From positions 1-7,113 of the forward strand of contig CAKUDJ010000037.1 of the NCBI GenBank assembly GCA_934644855.1: a stretch of DNA of 7,113 nucleotides, read 5' to 3'. Position 1 is the first letter of the stretch. Every line of letters starts with the position of its first letter. The DNA is from an uncultured Elusimicrobiales bacterium (lineage in GTDB: Bacteria; Elusimicrobiota; Elusimicrobia; Elusimicrobiales; Elusimicrobiaceae). Made by a program: the position numbers and the translations under genes. Below the pieces are notes generated by a model, which saw only the letters and a program-made list of their open reading frames with translations, ran no database searches and was not told the DNA's origin. Shown one piece after another: positions 5,248 to 7,113 of the stretch.

Positions 5248-7113
5248 CTACTCTGTTAAGGGGTCTTCGTATTCCGTTGCTTCTTCCGGCGTATTGCCGT
5301 GCGGGTCTTTTAAGTCATCAAACTTGCCGTGGCGGATGTCGCTGCCGAAATGGATTAAGTAAGCAAAAAACAAAGCCAGCAATCCAAACGCCCCCGCACT
5401 CCACGGGCCCAATACATCCAACAAGAGCCCGAAAGTGACCGTAAACGCCGCGCTAAACACCGAGGAAAAAGACAACAAGGCCGAAACCTCGTTGGAAACA
5501 TCACGGGTTTTATCCGTGGGGAAAGCCGTTAAAATGGGGGCAAAGTTGGTTAGCCCTAACGCCGCAATTACCGCTCCGGCCGCCTGGGCCGGCCAACTGG
5601 GCATATTAATCAGCAAAACGCCCAACAAGCTCAACCATGCGCTGCCTTGCAACAACGTGCCCGGGTTGAGAGGCTCAAAGCGCTTGCCCCCCAAGTGAAA
5701 ACCGCTACCAAGTGCGGTGCCCGCCATACGGCCAAAGATAATCGGCAAAGTAAAAAGCACAAAAGAGGGCACCACCCAGGCATCCGCATCCAAGCTTAAA
5801 CCAAAGGGCAGGCTCCACATAGCGGCAGGGTCCGCAAAGCGTTCTTTCATCAAACTGTTTACAAACAGGGCCAACGTGCCCATATTGGCCCCATGCAAAA
5901 TAGTAGCATACACGCTTTTGCGCACCAATTTGGATTTTTTATTTTTCCCGGTAAAAAGATTCCAAATACTCTTAAAACTCACTTTATATTTCTTTTTGGC
6001 TTGAGCCACCAAGTCCAGCGTTTGTTCCTTCATCAAAAATTTATTATACAGCATAAACGCCGCGACACTCCCCGCCATATATACCGGGAAAAACGCGCTC
6101 CAATCCGCCCCCGCCACACACAAAAACAACGGCGGCAGCAAATAGTTCATAGAATTGCCGAACACCTGCTTAAATACGGCCAAAGTGCCCACATTACGCT
6201 GATAATTGCCTTTTTTGGATATAGCCAACACCGTGGGTTTTAAGGACACGTCCAAAAAGGCACCCCCGATACCCAACAGCACAAAACTGGCCATCAGGGC
6301 CGCGCGCTTTAAGTCCGTAGCGTCCCCCAAAGCGCCGTTCAAGCCCGCCAACCACGGTATGGCAAAGGCGGTAATCATGGCAAGCATACCGATGTTGGAC
6401 ATCGCCCGGCGGCTAAACTTGCCTTGCAAAATGCCAATCGGTAAAGAAAACAACCCTACCGCCAAGGTACCCATATTGCCGAGCAAAAACATTTCAAACT
6501 TGCTCATATGGAAGGGGTCCTCGGCAAAGTTGGCTACAATGGTAGACACGTTATTCATCCCCAATAAAACATACATCAGGAACATCGGCCAGATTTTGCT
6601 GTTGGCCAGTAAAAGCCCTTCCCCTATTTTTTTAAGATTCAGCGCAGAAGCTTTTATTTTGCCCAAGGAGAAATCCAACTTGATGTCATCACGCACTACC
6701 ACTTGCGTATAATTGTGCTCGTCTTTTTGCTTGGAAGCCGTTTCCCGGTATTCGCGCAAAATCATTTCCCCACTAGGCAAAATAAAAACCTCTTGCAGAG
6801 GTTTTAGTTGAAAGCCGGCCTGATGTACCGGAACTTGCAGCGAGGCGATTATATCGCCTCGCTGGTTCTTTATAAATACTTGGGATAAAGTTTCGGGTTC
6901 ATCCGTTTTTGGTTTTGCCTCCGAGCCGGGTGATTCTTCCGTTTTTCCGGCGGCCCCGCTAGCGGGGCCGTCCCCTGTAGAGTTGTCCTTGTTGTCAGCC
7001 TTAGCTGATTTGGACTTTTTGCCAAACAGCTTTTTAACCTGAGTCCGAACAAATTGATATAACGTAGAGTCTTTCATCATGCCCGGGGTAAGGACTAACG
7101 ACAACCCTAAACA
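5248..7113 (-). CDS. MFS transporter with a soluble N-terminal extension (start unresolved, may run off the right edge)
   Basis: Residues are numbered from TTG 7104. The frame stays open through 7113; other starts are ATG 7080 and 7077. None has a Shine-Dalgarno, so the real start may lie outside. Residues 25-70 are a low-complexity linker, basic then rich in G, S, E and P. Residues 72-120 look beta-rich with a repeated motif, and 121-165 are mixed. Twelve hydrophobic helices follow, six at about 168-356 and six at about 396-587, separated by a lysine-rich loop (357-396). This is the standard MFS 6+6 plan. The helix 2-3 loop reads GILQGKFSRR (224-233), a degenerate MFS motif A with G in place of Asp. 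Weak similarity to sugar-type MFS proteins does not establish a substrate. The C-terminal tail (588-618) is acidic. MFS membership is confident. The function of the extension of about 165 residues, well above the usual 400-450 total, is unknown. Confidence 0.88.
   Translation of the reverse strand, partial: CLGLSLVLTPGMMKDSTLYQFVRTQVKKLFGKKSKSAKADNKDNSTGDGPASGAAGKTEESPGSEAKPKTDEPETLSQVFIKNQRGDIIASLQVPVHQAGFQLKPLQEVFILPSGEMILREYRETASKQKDEHNYTQVVVRDDIKLDFSLGKIKASALNLKKIGEGLLLANSKIWPMFLMYVLLGMNNVSTIVANFAEDPFHMSKFEMFLLGNMGTLAVGLFSLPIGILQGKFSRRAMSNIGMLAMITAFAIPWLAGLNGALGDATDLKRAALMASFVLLGIGGAFLDVSLKPTVLAISKKGNYQRNVGTLAVFKQVFGNSMNYLLPPLFLCVAGADWSAFFPVYMAGSVAAFMLYNKFLMKEQTLDLVAQAKKKYKVSFKSIWNLFTGKNKKSKLVRKSVYATILHGANMGTLALFVNSLMKERFADPAAMWSLPFGLSLDADAWVVPSFVLFTLPIIFGRMAGTALGSGFHLGGKRFEPLNPGTLLQGSAWLSLLGVLLINMPSWPAQAAGAVIAALGLTNFAPILTAFPTDKTRDVSNEVSALLSFSSVFSAAFTVTFGLLLDVLGPWSAGAFGLLALFFAYLIHFGSDIRHGKFDDLKDPHGNTPEEATEYEDPLTE
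6785..6805. repeat. Perfect 9-bp dyad, terminator-like, inside the MFS gene
   Basis: AAAACCTCT (6785-6793) and AGAGGTTTT (6797-6805) are perfect inverted arms with a three-base centre. In the leftward (sense) transcript the stem ends in five Ts followed by ATTTT, the form of an intrinsic terminator. It lies at codons 100-107 and could cause some early stopping of the MFS message. Confidence 0.6.
6838..6864. repeat. Perfect 12-bp dyad inside the MFS gene
   Basis: CAGCGAGGCGAT (6838-6849) and ATCGCCTCGCTG (6853-6864) are perfect inverted arms around a three-base centre. The 27 bases fall exactly on nine codons (Q81 to L89, reading QRGDIIASL). The hairpin would be very stable in RNA and has no T-run. 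Confidence 0.65.
6951..6970. repeat. Perfect 20-bp palindrome inside the MFS linker
   Basis: CGGCCCCGCT is followed at once by its reverse complement AGCGGGGCCG, with no spacer. It encodes residues 45-52 of the glycine- and alanine-rich linker, where almost any small residues would be tolerated. It can form a cruciform in DNA, or an RNA hairpin with the central bases as loop. It is far richer in GC than its surroundings. Confidence 0.65.

Noticed and set aside
6206..6712. 168-codon open frame on the plus strand
   Set aside because: It is antisense to transmembrane helices of the MFS gene, with no ribosome binding site, and its proline- and serine-rich product is typical of a mirrored hydrophobic gene.

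Overview
The window is 7.1 kb of compact bacterial chromosome using the standard code. It holds seven genes that cover nearly all of it, with no rRNA, tRNA, CRISPR array, insertion sequence or phage gene. Three genes encode proteins with Sec signal peptides, most genes have AGGAG-type ribosome binding sites, and hairpins with T-tracts follow most transcription units. This fits a Gram-negative-type organism of moderate GC. The mix of gene families would suit a host-associated lineage such as Elusimicrobiota, but nothing in the sequence proves a phylum, so that is a low-confidence guess.

Left part (1-2299, all on the minus strand). The start of secA (preprotein translocase ATPase) runs off the left edge. 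Transcriptionally upstream of it lie three genes for small exported proteins. They are a coiled-coil protein of unknown function (380-1099), a protein resembling the C-terminal beta domain of the cytochrome c maturation factor CcmI/CycH (1231-1704), and a tandem bacterial SH3 (SH3b) protein (1832-2299). The first two are followed by clear intrinsic terminators, so the trio looks like separate transcription units rather than an operon.

Middle part (2300-5240, plus strand). A divergent intergenic region of about 160 bp carries a -10 box for each direction and a perfect 8-bp dyad sitting in the leftward promoter. It drives a tight three-gene unit. A 74-residue Nfu-type NifU Fe-S scaffold overlaps by one base a PHP-domain phosphoesterase (RNase AM / nucleotide phosphatase type), which lies seven bases before a SulP anion transporter with a C-terminal STAS domain. 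A strong bidirectional terminator at 5201-5232 ends the unit.

Right part (5248-7113, minus strand). A convergent gene encodes a 12-helix Major Facilitator Superfamily transporter with an unusual soluble N-terminal region of about 165 residues. Its reading frame is still open at the right edge, so the true start may lie outside. Three perfect DNA palindromes cluster within 190 bp of the part encoding this extra region.

I did not find a clear new multi-gene system. The points most worth a second look are the stand-alone CcmI-like domain, the MFS fusion with its palindrome cluster, the operator-like dyad between the divergent promoters, and the abrupt loss of SecA similarity and jump in GC at the left edge.
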